Assembly (NCBI RefSeq): GCF_036516575.1
Contig: NZ_DATBTY010000060.1
Location: 62,001 to 126,000, forward strand
Origin: Cerasibacillus sp036516575
Lineage (GTDB): Bacteria > Bacillota > Bacilli > Bacillales > Amphibacillaceae
Length of the DNA: 64,000 bases
Reading direction: 5' to 3'
Below, piece by piece: positions 8,766 to 17,342 of this stretch (within the stretch, counting starts at the first letter, position 1; each line of letters opens with the position of its first letter). The notes beneath the pieces are model-generated. The model was not told where the DNA came from. It made no database searches and saw only the letters and a list, made by a program, of their open reading frames with translations. A program made the translations under genes and the position numbers.

Positions 8766-10018
8766 TGAAAGACTATCAAGCCGAAATTATTGCGGTAGGT
8801 ACCGAACTTTTACTGGGGCAAATTGCTAATACAAATGCACAATGGATTTCTAAACAATTAGCGAAAAATGGTATCAATATTCATTTTCACCAAGTGGTAG
8901 GTGACAACTTACGACGGGTAAGCAAAACATTTTCTGAGGCACAGGATCGGTCTGATATTATTATTGTGACTGGTGGCCTTGGTCCTACAGAAGATGATTT
9001 GACACGTGAAGCATTTCAGAGTATTAGTGGTTTAGACCTTGTTATACATGCACCTTCTTTAAACAAAATTAAAGCATATTTTAATAAACATGATTCAGAG
9101 ATGACTTCTAACAATATAAAACAAGCGCGTGTGTTTCGAGGGGCGAATGTATTAATTAATGAAGCTGGTATGGCACCAGGTATGATCGTTCAATTTAAAG
9201 AAAAAACATGGGTATTCTTACCAGGTGTTCCTGGCGAGATGATGCGTATGTTTTCAGATGATGTTATTCCGTACTTAGGCAAACTAACAGGTCAAGAACA
9301 ACTAATTAAATCAATGATTTTGCGTTTTATTGGTATTGGTGAAGCAAAACTAGAACATGAATTGTATGACCTCATACGAGGCCAATCCAATCCAACGATT
9401 GCACCATTAGCCCAGCAAAATGGTTTAATCATTCGTTTAACAGCAAAAGCATCTTCTAACGATGAAGCGAATACCCTTTTAGAGCAATGTAAAGCACATA
9501 TTTTAGAACGTGTCGGTGATCATTATGTCGGCTTTGACGATGAAACGATTGAAAAAAAGGCATTGTTTTTATTAAATCAACACGGAAAAACAATTGCCGC
9601 CGCGGAAAGTCTGACGGGTGGAAAGTTTACAGAATCTCTTATTTCTGTTCCTGGGGCGTCACAGGTCTGTAAAGGCGGCATTGTTTGTTATGATGCAGAA
9701 GTGAAACGGGATCTTCTAGGTGTTTCAATAGAAACTCTTCATCATGAAGGTACTGTGAGTAGTGCTTGTGCAAGTGAGTTGGCTCAATCTGTTTTACGTC
9801 TTTTAAAAACAGATATTGGAATTAGTTTTACTGGGGTTGCTGGTCCGAAAGCATTAGAAGGTAAGCCAGCTGGTACAGTGTTCATTGCGGTTGCTAATCA
9901 GCAAGGGGAATTAATTGTCGAAGAGCATTTATTCACGGGAGATCGTGATGCGATCCGAAGAAAGTCAGTACATAAAGGATATGACATGCTTTTCAATTTC
10001 TTAAGGTCAAAAGAATAG
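8765..10018 (+). CDS. cinA: CinA competence/damage-inducible protein
   Basis: A 417-residue CinA with two domains. The N-terminal MoCF-like domain (about 1-170) carries AEIIAVGTELLLGQIANTNA, TGGLGPTEDD and LPGVPGEM. The C-terminal domain (about 255-415), related to nicotinamide mononucleotide deamidase, carries AAESLTGGKFTESL. CinA is implicated in NMN or ADP-ribose metabolism and was named for its link with competence and recA. It is translationally coupled to pgsA (1-base overlap) and precedes recA, the usual Bacilli order, although recA also has its own promoter here. Confidence 0.95.
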   Translation: MKDYQAEIIAVGTELLLGQIANTNAQWISKQLAKNGINIHFHQVVGDNLRRVSKTFSEAQDRSDIIIVTGGLGPTEDDLTREAFQSISGLDLVIHAPSLNKIKAYFNKHDSEMTSNNIKQARVFRGANVLINEAGMAPGMIVQFKEKTWVFLPGVPGEMMRMFSDDVIPYLGKLTGQEQLIKSMILRFIGIGEAKLEHELYDLIRGQSNPTIAPLAQQNGLIIRLTAKASSNDEANTLLEQCKAHILERVGDHYVGFDDETIEKKALFLLNQHGKTIAAAESLTGGKFTESLISVPGASQVCKGGIVCYDAEVKRDLLGVSIETLHHEGTVSSACASELAQSVLRLLKTDIGISFTGVAGPKALEGKPAGTVFIAVANQQGELIVEEHLFTGDRDAIRRKSVHKGYDMLFNFLRSKE

Positions 10019-10088
10019 ACAATTGAATATTTATGAATTAATTAATACAAAATTTACATTTTCATATATTTTTACTCTGCAAAACACA

Positions 10089-10139
10089 AGAACATTCATT
10101 CGGTTTTTTCTTGGCAAAATGAAAAAAAAGATGTATGAT
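10089..10139 (+). promoter_or_regulatory. recA promoter with LexA-like box
   Basis: A sigma-A promoter TTGGCA (10111-10116), 17-base spacer, TATGAT (10134-10139). Just upstream lies AGAACATTCATTCG (10089-10102), two mismatches from the Gram-positive SOS box CGAACRNRYGTTYG. The arrangement fits LexA repression of recA. Confidence 0.75.
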
Positions 10140-10167
10140 AGAGATAGTTTATAAAGGAGGCTATGCC

Positions 10168-11211
10168 ATGAGTGATAGAAAGCAAGCTTTGGATAAAGCA
10201 TTACGTGACATAGAGAAGCAATTTGGTAAAGGTTCCATCATGAAATTAGGTGAAGACGCCCACCAGAAGATTGAAACAATTCCTAGTGGGTCATTGGCAT
10301 TAGATATTGCATTAGGCATCGGTGGTTATCCACGTGGCCGAGTTGTTGAAATTTATGGTCCAGAATCATCAGGTAAAACAACAGTCGCGCTCCATGCAAT
10401 AGCAGAAGCACAGAAACTTGGGGGCCAAGCCGCATTTATTGATGCAGAACATGCATTAGATCCTAATTATGCTAAAGCCTTAGGCGTGAATATTGAAGAG
10501 CTCCTTTTATCACAACCAGATACAGGGGAACAAGCATTAGAAATTGCTGAAGCACTGGTTCGTAGTGGTGCGATTGATATTATTGTCATTGACTCTGTTG
10601 CTGCACTCGTTCCTAAAGCAGAAATCGAAGGGGAAATGGGTGACTCGCACGTCGGTTTACAGGCACGACTAATGTCGCAAGCTCTAAGGAAATTATCAGG
10701 AGCGATAAATAAATCAAAGACAATTGCCGTCTTTATCAACCAGATCCGAGAAAAAGTGGGTGTTATGTTTGGGAATCCAGAGACAACACCAGGTGGTCGC
10801 GCCCTCAAGTTCTATTCATCTGTTCGACTAGAGGTACGTCGTGCAGAAACATTAAAACAAGGAACAGATATGGTTGGAAATCGCGCGCGCATTAAAGTTG
10901 TTAAAAATAAGGTTGCCCCTCCATTTAAGCAAGCGGAAGTAGATATTATGTACGGAGAAGGGATTTCTAAAGAAGGCGAACTACTTGATATAGGTTCTGA
11001 TTTAGATATTGTTCAAAAAAGTGGTGCATGGTATTCTTATGAAGGCGAACGACTTGGTCAAGGGCGCGAAAATGCGAAACAATTTTTAAAGGAAAATCCT
11101 GAAATGCTAGATGAAATTCACCAAGAGATTCGTAAGCATTATCAGTTAGATGAAGATGTTGAGTCAGATGAAGCAACAGAAGAAGCGAATCAAGCTACTC
11201 TCGATGTATAA
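10168..11211 (+). CDS. recA: RecA recombinase
   Basis: A 347-residue RecA: ATP-dependent strand exchange in homologous recombination, and co-protease for LexA self-cleavage in the SOS response. Walker A GPESSGKT is at residues 64-71, and the L1/L2 loop region and a Glu/Asp-rich C-terminal tail (DEDVESDEATEEANQ) are typical. The start at 10168 (MSDRKQALDKAL) has AAAGGAGG at 10153-10160; an upstream in-frame ATG at 10135 falls in the promoter and is rejected. A terminator follows. Confidence 0.98.
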   Translation: MSDRKQALDKALRDIEKQFGKGSIMKLGEDAHQKIETIPSGSLALDIALGIGGYPRGRVVEIYGPESSGKTTVALHAIAEAQKLGGQAAFIDAEHALDPNYAKALGVNIEELLLSQPDTGEQALEIAEALVRSGAIDIIVIDSVAALVPKAEIEGEMGDSHVGLQARLMSQALRKLSGAINKSKTIAVFINQIREKVGVMFGNPETTPGGRALKFYSSVRLEVRRAETLKQGTDMVGNRARIKVVKNKVAPPFKQAEVDIMYGEGISKEGELLDIGSDLDIVQKSGAWYSYEGERLGQGRENAKQFLKENPEMLDEIHQEIRKHYQLDEDVESDEATEEANQATLDV

Positions 11212-11243
11212 GATGCTTTCTTAAAATATATGTTATTTTTCAC

Positions 11244-11290
11244 AAGGGACTCCTACAGTCATTAGTAATGGCTTGAAGGAGCCTTTTTTT
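11244..11290 (+). terminator. Terminator after recA
   Basis: A long imperfect hairpin (AAGGGACTCCT arm against AAGGAGCCTT, with an inner CATT/AATG stem) ending in seven T at 11284-11290. Confidence 0.8.
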
Positions 11291-11365
11291 ATGTTCTCAG
11301 TGAATATCATCACGAAAATAGTGTAGAAAAGCAATACTTGTGAAGATTTCTTGACAATCATTCAA

Positions 11366-11393
11366 TTGACAATTAAAATTGAAGATGTATAAT
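11366..11393 (+). promoter_or_regulatory. Sigma-A promoter for rny
   Basis: TTGACA (11366-11371), 16-base spacer, TATAAT (11388-11393), giving a leader of about 90 bases before rny. A second TTGACA at 11351 lacks a well-spaced -10. Confidence 0.65.
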
Positions 11394-11494
11394 TATATAT
11401 TTCAAATTATACACGCTGTATTATTATTTATTTGAATATGGTACATGCCGACAATATGAAATTAACAATTTTATAGCAATAGGAGGTGAGAACC

Positions 11495-13060
11495 GTGGAA
11501 CATCCCTTAATCATCTCCATTTTGCTTGCCTTGTTCCTGATCGTCGGTATTGTTGTTGGTTATCTAATTCGTAAAAAAATTGCTGAAGCTAAAATTTCCA
11601 GTGCTGAAACACTGGCCAAACAGATACTTGAAGAAGCAGATCGTAATGCAAAGGCGGCTAAGAAGGAAGCTCTTTTAGAGGCAAAAGATGAAATTTATCA
11701 ATTACGCCAAGAAACAGAAAAAGAGTTACAAGTACGTCGTGCGGAACTGCAGAAGCAGGATAACCGCCTCATGCAAAAGGAGGAAAATCTAGATAAAAGA
11801 AGCGAGACGCTAAATAAGCGTGAGCTGATGTTAGAGGAGAAAGACACTTCACTAACAGTAAAACAACAACAAATTGAAGAAATGGAAAGCAAAGTGGAAG
11901 CTCTAATTGAAGCACAAGAGACTAAGCTTGAGCAAATTTCTGGATATACGACTGAAGAAGCAAAACAAATCATTCTAAAACGGATAGAAAAAGAATTACG
12001 CCATGAATCAGCCGTGATGATTAAAGAAACCGAAAACCGCGCACGTGAAGAAGCTGATAAAAAGGCAAAAGAAGTTTTATCTACGGCATTACAACGCTGT
12101 GCAGCTGATCATGTTGCCGAAACAACGGTATCTGTTGTTAACTTACCTAATGACGAAATGAAAGGCCGTATTATCGGACGAGAGGGCCGTAATATTCGTA
12201 CATTAGAAACACTTACAGGTATTGATCTCATCATTGATGATACACCTGAAGCGGTTATTTTATCCGGTTTTGATCCAATTCGAAGAGAAATTGCTCGTCT
12301 AGCATTGGATAATCTTGTTCAGGATGGTAGGATTCATCCTGCAAGAATTGAAGAAATGGTGGACAAGGCTCGTCGTGAAGTCGATGAGTATATTCGTGAA
12401 GTTGGAGAAGAGGCAACCTTTGAGGTCGGTGTACATGGGTTGCATCCAGATCTAATTAAAATTCTCGGTCGTTTGAAATATCGTACAAGCTATGGTCAAA
12501 ACGTTTTAAAACATTCAATTGAAGTAGCCTATTTATCTGGGCTTTTAGCAGCTGAATTGGGAGAAGATGAAACACTCGCTAGAAGAGCGGGTCTCCTTCA
12601 TGATATTGGTAAAGCAATTGACCATGAGGTTGAAGGTAGTCATGTTCAAATTGGTAAAGAATTAGCTATCAAATATAAAGAGCATGAGATTGTCATTAAT
12701 GCAATTGCCTCACATCACGGCGATGAAGAGCAAACATCGATTATCTCAGTTCTAGTAGCTGCAGCAGATGCTTTATCTGCAGCAAGACCTGGTGCTCGTA
12801 GCGAATCGTTAGAAAACTATATTAAACGATTGGAAAAACTAGAAGCCATTTCTGAATCATTCGCAGGAGTAGAAAAATCATATGCGATCCAAGCAGGTAG
12901 AGAGATTCGTATTATTGTTAAACCTGATGAAATTGATGATGATGCCTCTGTCCATATCGCACGAGACATTCGTAAGCGGATTGAAAAAGAGTTGAATTAT
13001 CCAGGTCATATTAAAATAACGGTTATTCGTGAGACACGAGCAATAGAATATGCAAAATAA
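11495..13060 (+). CDS. rny: Ribonuclease Y
   Basis: A 521-residue RNase Y, the membrane-bound endoribonuclease that initiates bulk mRNA decay in Firmicutes. Domains in order: N-terminal membrane helix (about 4-25), a long charged coiled coil (about 30-200), a KH domain with GRIIGREGRNIR, and an HD domain with the metal-binding pair around H369-D370 (LLHDIGKAID). The start is GTG at 11495, 8 bases after AGGAGG (11481-11486). The in-frame GTG at 11486 overlaps that site and is unlikely. Size and order before ymdB match B. subtilis. Confidence 0.96.
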   Translation: MEHPLIISILLALFLIVGIVVGYLIRKKIAEAKISSAETLAKQILEEADRNAKAAKKEALLEAKDEIYQLRQETEKELQVRRAELQKQDNRLMQKEENLDKRSETLNKRELMLEEKDTSLTVKQQQIEEMESKVEALIEAQETKLEQISGYTTEEAKQIILKRIEKELRHESAVMIKETENRAREEADKKAKEVLSTALQRCAADHVAETTVSVVNLPNDEMKGRIIGREGRNIRTLETLTGIDLIIDDTPEAVILSGFDPIRREIARLALDNLVQDGRIHPARIEEMVDKARREVDEYIREVGEEATFEVGVHGLHPDLIKILGRLKYRTSYGQNVLKHSIEVAYLSGLLAAELGEDETLARRAGLLHDIGKAIDHEVEGSHVQIGKELAIKYKEHEIVINAIASHHGDEEQTSIISVLVAAADALSAARPGARSESLENYIKRLEKLEAISESFAGVEKSYAIQAGREIRIIVKPDEIDDDASVHIARDIRKRIEKELNYPGHIKITVIRETRAIEYAK

Positions 13061-13067
13061 AGGGATT

Positions 13068-13095
13068 AAAAGCGGAGAAAATTCTCCGCTTTTTT
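13068..13095 (+). terminator. Intrinsic terminator after rny
   Basis: Inverted repeat AAAAGCGGAG / CTCCGCTTTT with T-run, 8 bases after the stop. Confidence 0.9.
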
Positions 13096-13165
13096 CATTC
13101 CTTTTTTGACATTCCATCTAAGTTATGAAAAACTATATTTACTATATTTATTTAGGATGATAGAA

Positions 13166-13963
13166 ATGAACATACTATTCATAGGGGATGTTGTTGGTTC
13201 TCCAGGGAGAAAAATGGTCCAAGAATATTTACCGAAATTAAAAAGGAAATTTCGTCCTCATTTAACAATCGTAAATGGTGAAAATGCAGCAAGTGGAAAA
13301 GGCATTACGGAAAAAATCTATAAACAGCTCTTAGAATGGGGCGCTCAAGTTATCACGATGGGGAATCATACATGGGATAAGAAAGAAGTGTTTGACTTCA
13401 TTGATGATGCAAAATATATGATTAGACCAGCCAATTTTCCCGAGAATAATCCGGGAAAAGGGATTGTATATGTTAATATTAATCGTACCGAGGTAGCTGT
13501 GATAAATTTACAGGGGAGAACGTTCTTGCCTGCTATTGATGATCCGTTTAAGACTGCAGAACTATTAATTACCGAAGCTAGAAAGCGTACTCCTTTTATA
13601 TTTGTTGATTTTCATGCTGAAACAACGAGTGAAAAACAAGCGCTTGGCTGGTACTTAGATGGTAAGGTAAGCGCTGTCGTTGGAACACATACACATGTTC
13701 AAACAGCCGATGAGCGAATTCTTTCAAATGGTACTGCATATATTACAGATGTTGGCATGACAGGGCCATATGATGGCATATTAGGGGTGCAAAAAGACAT
13801 CATATTAAAACGCTTTCTTACTAATTTGCCAATGCGTTTTAATATTGATGAAAAAGGACGAAGACAATTAAGTGCTGTTGTTTTAACACTTGATGATGAA
13901 ACAGGCTTTGCGACTGACATTCAACGCATCGCTATCAATCCTGATCGTCCATTTTTAGACTGA
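13166..13963 (+). CDS. ymdB: Metallophosphoesterase YmdB (2',3'-cAMP phosphodiesterase family)
   Basis: A 265-residue YmdB-family phosphodiesterase. In B. subtilis the homologue hydrolyses 2',3'-cyclic nucleotides and affects biofilm and colony development. Visible metal-site motifs are GDVVG near residue 8, NGEN near 39, GNHTWD near 66, VDFHAE near 149 and GTHTHVQT near 175. The start at 13166 (MNILFIGDVVG) matches family length, with a weak AGGATGA upstream; the longer in-frame extension to 13106 lies in the terminator region and is rejected. It sits between rny and spoVS as in B. subtilis. Confidence 0.93.
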   Translation: MNILFIGDVVGSPGRKMVQEYLPKLKRKFRPHLTIVNGENAASGKGITEKIYKQLLEWGAQVITMGNHTWDKKEVFDFIDDAKYMIRPANFPENNPGKGIVYVNINRTEVAVINLQGRTFLPAIDDPFKTAELLITEARKRTPFIFVDFHAETTSEKQALGWYLDGKVSAVVGTHTHVQTADERILSNGTAYITDVGMTGPYDGILGVQKDIILKRFLTNLPMRFNIDEKGRRQLSAVVLTLDDETGFATDIQRIAINPDRPFLD

Positions 13964-13997
13964 GTATTTGAATTTTTTGACTACTTCATTCATAATA

Positions 13998-14024
13998 AGG
14001 TAATAAGGAATCATTTATAGGAAT
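13998..14024 (+). promoter_or_regulatory. Possible sigma-H promoter for spoVS
   Basis: AGGTAAT (13998-14004) and GAAT (14021-14024), separated by 16 bases, resemble the sigma-H elements (AGGAWWT, GAAT), with spacing one base longer than I would expect. Tentative. Confidence 0.3.
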
Positions 14025-14068
14025 AGACTAGGATAAGAAAGATATTAGCTAATGAGGAGGAACTAGGA

Positions 14069-14329
14069 ATGGAAATATTAAAAGTTTCAGCTAAATCAAA
14101 TCCAAATTCAGTAGCGGGAGCACTTGCAAATGTACTACGGGAACGTGGTTCAGCAGAGATACAAGCAATCGGTGCGGGAGCTTTAAACCAATCCGTAAAA
14201 GCAGTGGCCATTGCGAGAGGTTTCGTTGCCCCAAGTGGAGTTGATTTAATTTGTATTCCTGCTTTTACTGATATTATGATTGACAACGAAGAGCGTACGG
14301 CGATTAAATTAATTGTAGAACCAAGATAA
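14069..14329 (+). CDS. spoVS: Stage V sporulation protein S
   Basis: An 86-residue Alba-like protein, almost identical to SpoVS of B. subtilis as I recall it (MEILKVSAKSNPNSVAG at the start, FVAPSGVDLICIPAFTDI in the core). SpoVS is needed for spore coat assembly and influences septation and sporulation timing; its molecular activity is probably nucleic-acid binding. The ribosome binding site AGGAGGA is strong. The gene is monocistronic, with its own upstream region and a palindromic terminator. Confidence 0.97.
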   Translation: MEILKVSAKSNPNSVAGALANVLRERGSAEIQAIGAGALNQSVKAVAIARGFVAPSGVDLICIPAFTDIMIDNEERTAIKLIVEPR

Positions 14330-14350
14330 AGAGATAAATAGAATGAATGT

Positions 14351-14380
14351 AAAGACAATGCCATGGCATTGTCTTTTTAT
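14351..14380 (+). terminator. Intrinsic terminator after spoVS
   Basis: A perfect palindrome, AAAGACAATGC at 14351-14361 pairing with 14366-14376 around a CATG loop, with T-run. Confidence 0.9.
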
Positions 14381-14486
14381 TTTACCTATATGAACATCTG
14401 TTGTTTATTTATTGATTACCATTTATACTAATGTAATGGAAACCAATTATTTATATGAACTTGTTTATATAGAAAGGAGCATGAGA

Positions 14487-16061
14487 ATGAACGAACAACA
14501 GCGCAAAGAACAGGCACAAATTAAACAAGTTGACGTGGCAACGGACCAAAAATCCGATAAAGAGAAGCCACTTCATGAAAAAACAACTGCAGACTTTGCA
14601 AAATACTTCGAAACAACATATAAACCACCGAATATTAATAAAGCACGAAAAAGGGGCCGTGAAAAAGTCGAAGTTCATTATGATTTTGACATTCCTGAGG
14701 ATATGCGACATATCGGTAGTGGAAAAAAATTCTTAATTCGCACTTATGGTTGTCAAATGAATGAACATGATACAGAGGTTATGGCAGGTATTTTAACAGA
14801 AATGGGATATGAGGCTACTTCTGTGACAGAAGAAGCTGATTTAATATTACTAAATACATGTGCCATAAGGGAAAATGCTGAGAACAAAGTATTTGGTGAA
14901 ATTGGCCATTTAAAACCTTTAAAAACAGAAAAACCCGATTTGATCCTTGGTGTATGTGGATGTATGTCCCAACAAGAGACAGTTGTTAATCGTATTATGA
15001 AAAAGCATCAGCATATTGATTTAATCTTTGGTACACATAATATCCATCGTTTACCTCACTTGTTAAAAGAAGCCATGTTTGGCAAAGCCCAAGTTGTGGA
15101 AGTGTGGTCAAAAGAAGGAGATATTATTGAAAACCTTCCTAAAGTGCGTCATGGTAAGATAAAAGCATGGGTTAATATTATGTATGGTTGTGATAAATTC
15201 TGTACGTACTGTATTGTTCCGATGACACGTGGAAAAGAACGGAGTCGTCGACCAGAAGATATTATCCAAGAGGTGCGGCAACTAGCAGCTGAAGGATACC
15301 AAGAAATAACGTTACTTGGTCAGAATGTTAATGCGTATGGGAAAGACTTCGATGATATTGACTATCGTTTTGGCGATTTAATGGATGACGTTAGGAAAAT
15401 AGATATTCCACGGGTTCGATTTACGACATCACATCCTCGCGACTTTGATGATCATTTGATTGAAGTGCTAGCTAAGGGTGGTAATTTACTTGATCATATC
15501 CACCTGCCCGTTCAATCAGGGAGCAGTGAAGTGCTTAGAAAAATGAATCGAAAATATACACGTGAAGACTTTTTGGAACTCGTTCGCAAAATTAAAGCGG
15601 CGATTCCAAATGTAACACTTACCACAGATATCATTGTCGGGTTCCCTAATGAAACAGAAGAGCAGTTTCAAGAAACACTATCATTAGTTGAAGAAGTGGG
15701 CTTTGAATCAGCTTATACGTTTATTTATTCACCACGAGAAGGAACACCAGCTGCACGGAAAAAAGACGATGTAACAGAAGAAGAAAAGAAAGATCGCCTA
15801 TATCGCCTAAACCATCTCGTTAATCAACAATCCCGAGAGGCTATGAAAAAGTATCAAGGGCAAATTGTCAATGTTCTTGTAGAAGGTGAGAGTAAGAAAG
15901 ATCCGGATATTTTGGCAGGTTATACAGAAAAAAGTAAACTAGTAAACTTTAAAGGCCCTAAAGAAGTCATTGGACAAATTGTTCCAGTTAAAATAACTGA
16001 AGCTAAGACATGGTCATTAGACGGTGTTATGGTCGAAGAAAAATCATTAGAGGTGAATTAA
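14487..16061 (+). CDS. miaB: tRNA-2-methylthio-N6-dimethylallyladenosine synthase
   Basis: A 524-residue radical-SAM methylthiotransferase that converts i6A37 to ms2i6A37 in tRNAs reading UNN codons. The N-terminal domain has the auxiliary-cluster cysteines in YGCQMN, NTCAIREN and GVCGCMSQ. The radical SAM motif is C235, C239, C242 (GCDKFCTYC). A C-terminal TRAM domain is present. The start at 14487 (MNEQQRKEQ) is 7 bases after AAAGGAG; ATG 14481 is too close to it. ymcA begins on the next base. Its substrate tRNA is made by miaA, also in this window. Confidence 0.95.
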   Translation: MNEQQRKEQAQIKQVDVATDQKSDKEKPLHEKTTADFAKYFETTYKPPNINKARKRGREKVEVHYDFDIPEDMRHIGSGKKFLIRTYGCQMNEHDTEVMAGILTEMGYEATSVTEEADLILLNTCAIRENAENKVFGEIGHLKPLKTEKPDLILGVCGCMSQQETVVNRIMKKHQHIDLIFGTHNIHRLPHLLKEAMFGKAQVVEVWSKEGDIIENLPKVRHGKIKAWVNIMYGCDKFCTYCIVPMTRGKERSRRPEDIIQEVRQLAAEGYQEITLLGQNVNAYGKDFDDIDYRFGDLMDDVRKIDIPRVRFTTSHPRDFDDHLIEVLAKGGNLLDHIHLPVQSGSSEVLRKMNRKYTREDFLELVRKIKAAIPNVTLTTDIIVGFPNETEEQFQETLSLVEEVGFESAYTFIYSPREGTPAARKKDDVTEEEKKDRLYRLNHLVNQQSREAMKKYQGQIVNVLVEGESKKDPDILAGYTEKSKLVNFKGPKEVIGQIVPVKITEAKTWSLDGVMVEEKSLEVN

Positions 16062-16502
16062 ATGTCACAATATACCCGTAAACAAGTACTTGATGAAGCG
16101 AAAAAGTTAGCGTCCATGATTGCTAACACAGAAGAAATTGAACGTTTTAAAGCAGTAGAAGCAAAAATTAATGAGAATGAAAAAGTTCAATCACTTATGA
16201 CTAAAATAAAAGCTTTACAAAAGCAAGCCGTTAATTTACAAGCTTATGGTAAAGAAGAAGCATTAAAAAGAGTTGAAGAACAGTTAGAACGTCTAGAAAA
16301 TGAATTAGATGCTATGCCAATTGTAGAAGAGTTTAAAGAGATTCAAGTAATTGTCAATGATATCTTGCAACTCATTTCTGGAACGATTGCCCGTTCTGTA
16401 ACAAAAGAAGTGATTGAATCAACTGGTGGCGATGTTTTAGCAGGTGAAACCGGTTCAAAGGTTAAGAATAAAGACACATCATCATGTGGATGTGGTCATT
16501 AA
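16062..16502 (+). CDS. ymcA: RicA/YmcA, RNase Y and phosphorelay cofactor
   Basis: A 146-residue helical protein of the YlbF/YmcA family. In B. subtilis RicA acts with RicF and RicT in an Fe-S-containing complex that helps RNase Y mature operon mRNAs and promotes biofilm formation, competence and sporulation. Two cysteines at the extreme C-terminus (CGCGH, C142 and C144) fit the cluster-binding tail of the family. The start is immediately after the miaB stop (AGAGGTG as ribosome binding site), so the pair is co-transcribed. Its partner RNase Y is encoded about 3 kb upstream. Confidence 0.9.
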   Translation: MSQYTRKQVLDEAKKLASMIANTEEIERFKAVEAKINENEKVQSLMTKIKALQKQAVNLQAYGKEEALKRVEEQLERLENELDAMPIVEEFKEIQVIVNDILQLISGTIARSVTKEVIESTGGDVLAGETGSKVKNKDTSSCGCGH

Positions 16503-16504
16503 TG

Positions 16505-16542
16505 AAAAAGACTAGTGATATGATATCGCTAGTCTTTTTTTG
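16505..16542 (+). terminator. Intrinsic terminator after ymcA
   Basis: Inverted repeat around AAAAAGACTAGTGAT / ATCGCTAGTCTTTTT with T-run. Confidence 0.88.
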
Positions 16543-16642
16543 TTAAAGAAAATTTATATTTTGAACTATCATTAAAAGCTATGCACCTTAGGTATTCGCC
16601 TTGCATAAAATGACAATGAAAAAAGAGGAGGTAAACAAAATT

Positions 16643-17206
16643 ATGAGCTTTTTAAATAAGGAGTATCGGGAAATCATCACAAAAGCTGTATGTGGCAAGG
16701 GCAAGAAATTCACCAATGAAACACATACTGTTAAACCACCACATAAACCATCGAGTATTTTAGGATGCTGGATTATAAATCATCGTTACCACTCAAAGAA
16801 AAAAAAGAAAAATTCCGTAGAGGTCAGTGGTCATTATGACATTAACATATGGTATTCCTATCAAAATAACACAAAAACTGAAGTAGTAACCGACCGTGTA
16901 AATTATCGTGATATCATACCTTTATCCATTAAAGATGATCACTCGATTAGCGATGATTTTGATGTAGTTTGTCGAGCAACACAGCAGCCAAACTGTTTAG
17001 AATGTGAAATAACTGAAAAGGGTGATGAAATTAAAGTTGATACAGAACGTGAATTCATCGTCCAAGTGATTGGTGAAACAAAAATTTATGTCAAAGTTGA
17101 TCCAGAAGGCTATAAGTTTGTAGATGAAGAGGATCAATGGGATTTTGAAGTGATTGATGAAGAGTTAGAGGACGTTAATCCAGATTTTTTAAAGAAAAAT
17201 GAATAA
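16643..17206 (+). CDS. cotE: Outer spore coat morphogenetic protein CotE
   Basis: A 187-residue CotE, the scaffold that assembles the outer coat of the endospore. Recognised by EYREIITKAV near the N-terminus, KPSSILGCWIINH near 45, WYSYQNNTKTEVVT near 95, QQPNCLE near 125, and the acidic C-terminal tail ending in LEDVNPDFL. A lysine cluster (KKKKKN near 60) sits where the family varies. The start at 16643 (MSFLNKEYREI) follows GAGGAGGT at about 16625-16632; the upstream in-frame ATGs would give a non-family extension. It is downstream of ymcA as in B. subtilis, behind its own terminator. Confidence 0.95.
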   Translation: MSFLNKEYREIITKAVCGKGKKFTNETHTVKPPHKPSSILGCWIINHRYHSKKKKKNSVEVSGHYDINIWYSYQNNTKTEVVTDRVNYRDIIPLSIKDDHSISDDFDVVCRATQQPNCLECEITEKGDEIKVDTEREFIVQVIGETKIYVKVDPEGYKFVDEEDQWDFEVIDEELEDVNPDFLKKNE

Positions 17207-17216
17207 TGACATAACT

Positions 17217-17256
17217 AAAACTTACGGGGAAAAAATCCTGTAAGTTTGTTTTTTTG
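17217..17256 (+). terminator. Intrinsic terminator after cotE
   Basis: Inverted repeat AAACTTACGGGGA / TCCTGTAAGTTT with a T-rich tail. Confidence 0.85.
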
Positions 17257-17342
17257 TTCTTAATAAATCTATGCACATTCTATCTCTCTTTCATTTTATG
17301 ATATAATGACATAATAAAGATGACTGCTTTGGAGGATCAAAT

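Noticed and set aside
10467..10808. A 113-codon open frame antisense to recA, and similar long antisense frames inside tkt, citB, mutL and dynA
   Set aside because: No ribosome binding site or family similarity; they are mirror frames of strongly biased coding sequence.
16580..16611. Sigma-E promoter for cotE (CATAAAAT at 16604-16611)
   Set aside because: The -10-like element is acceptable, but no -35 element lies at the right distance.
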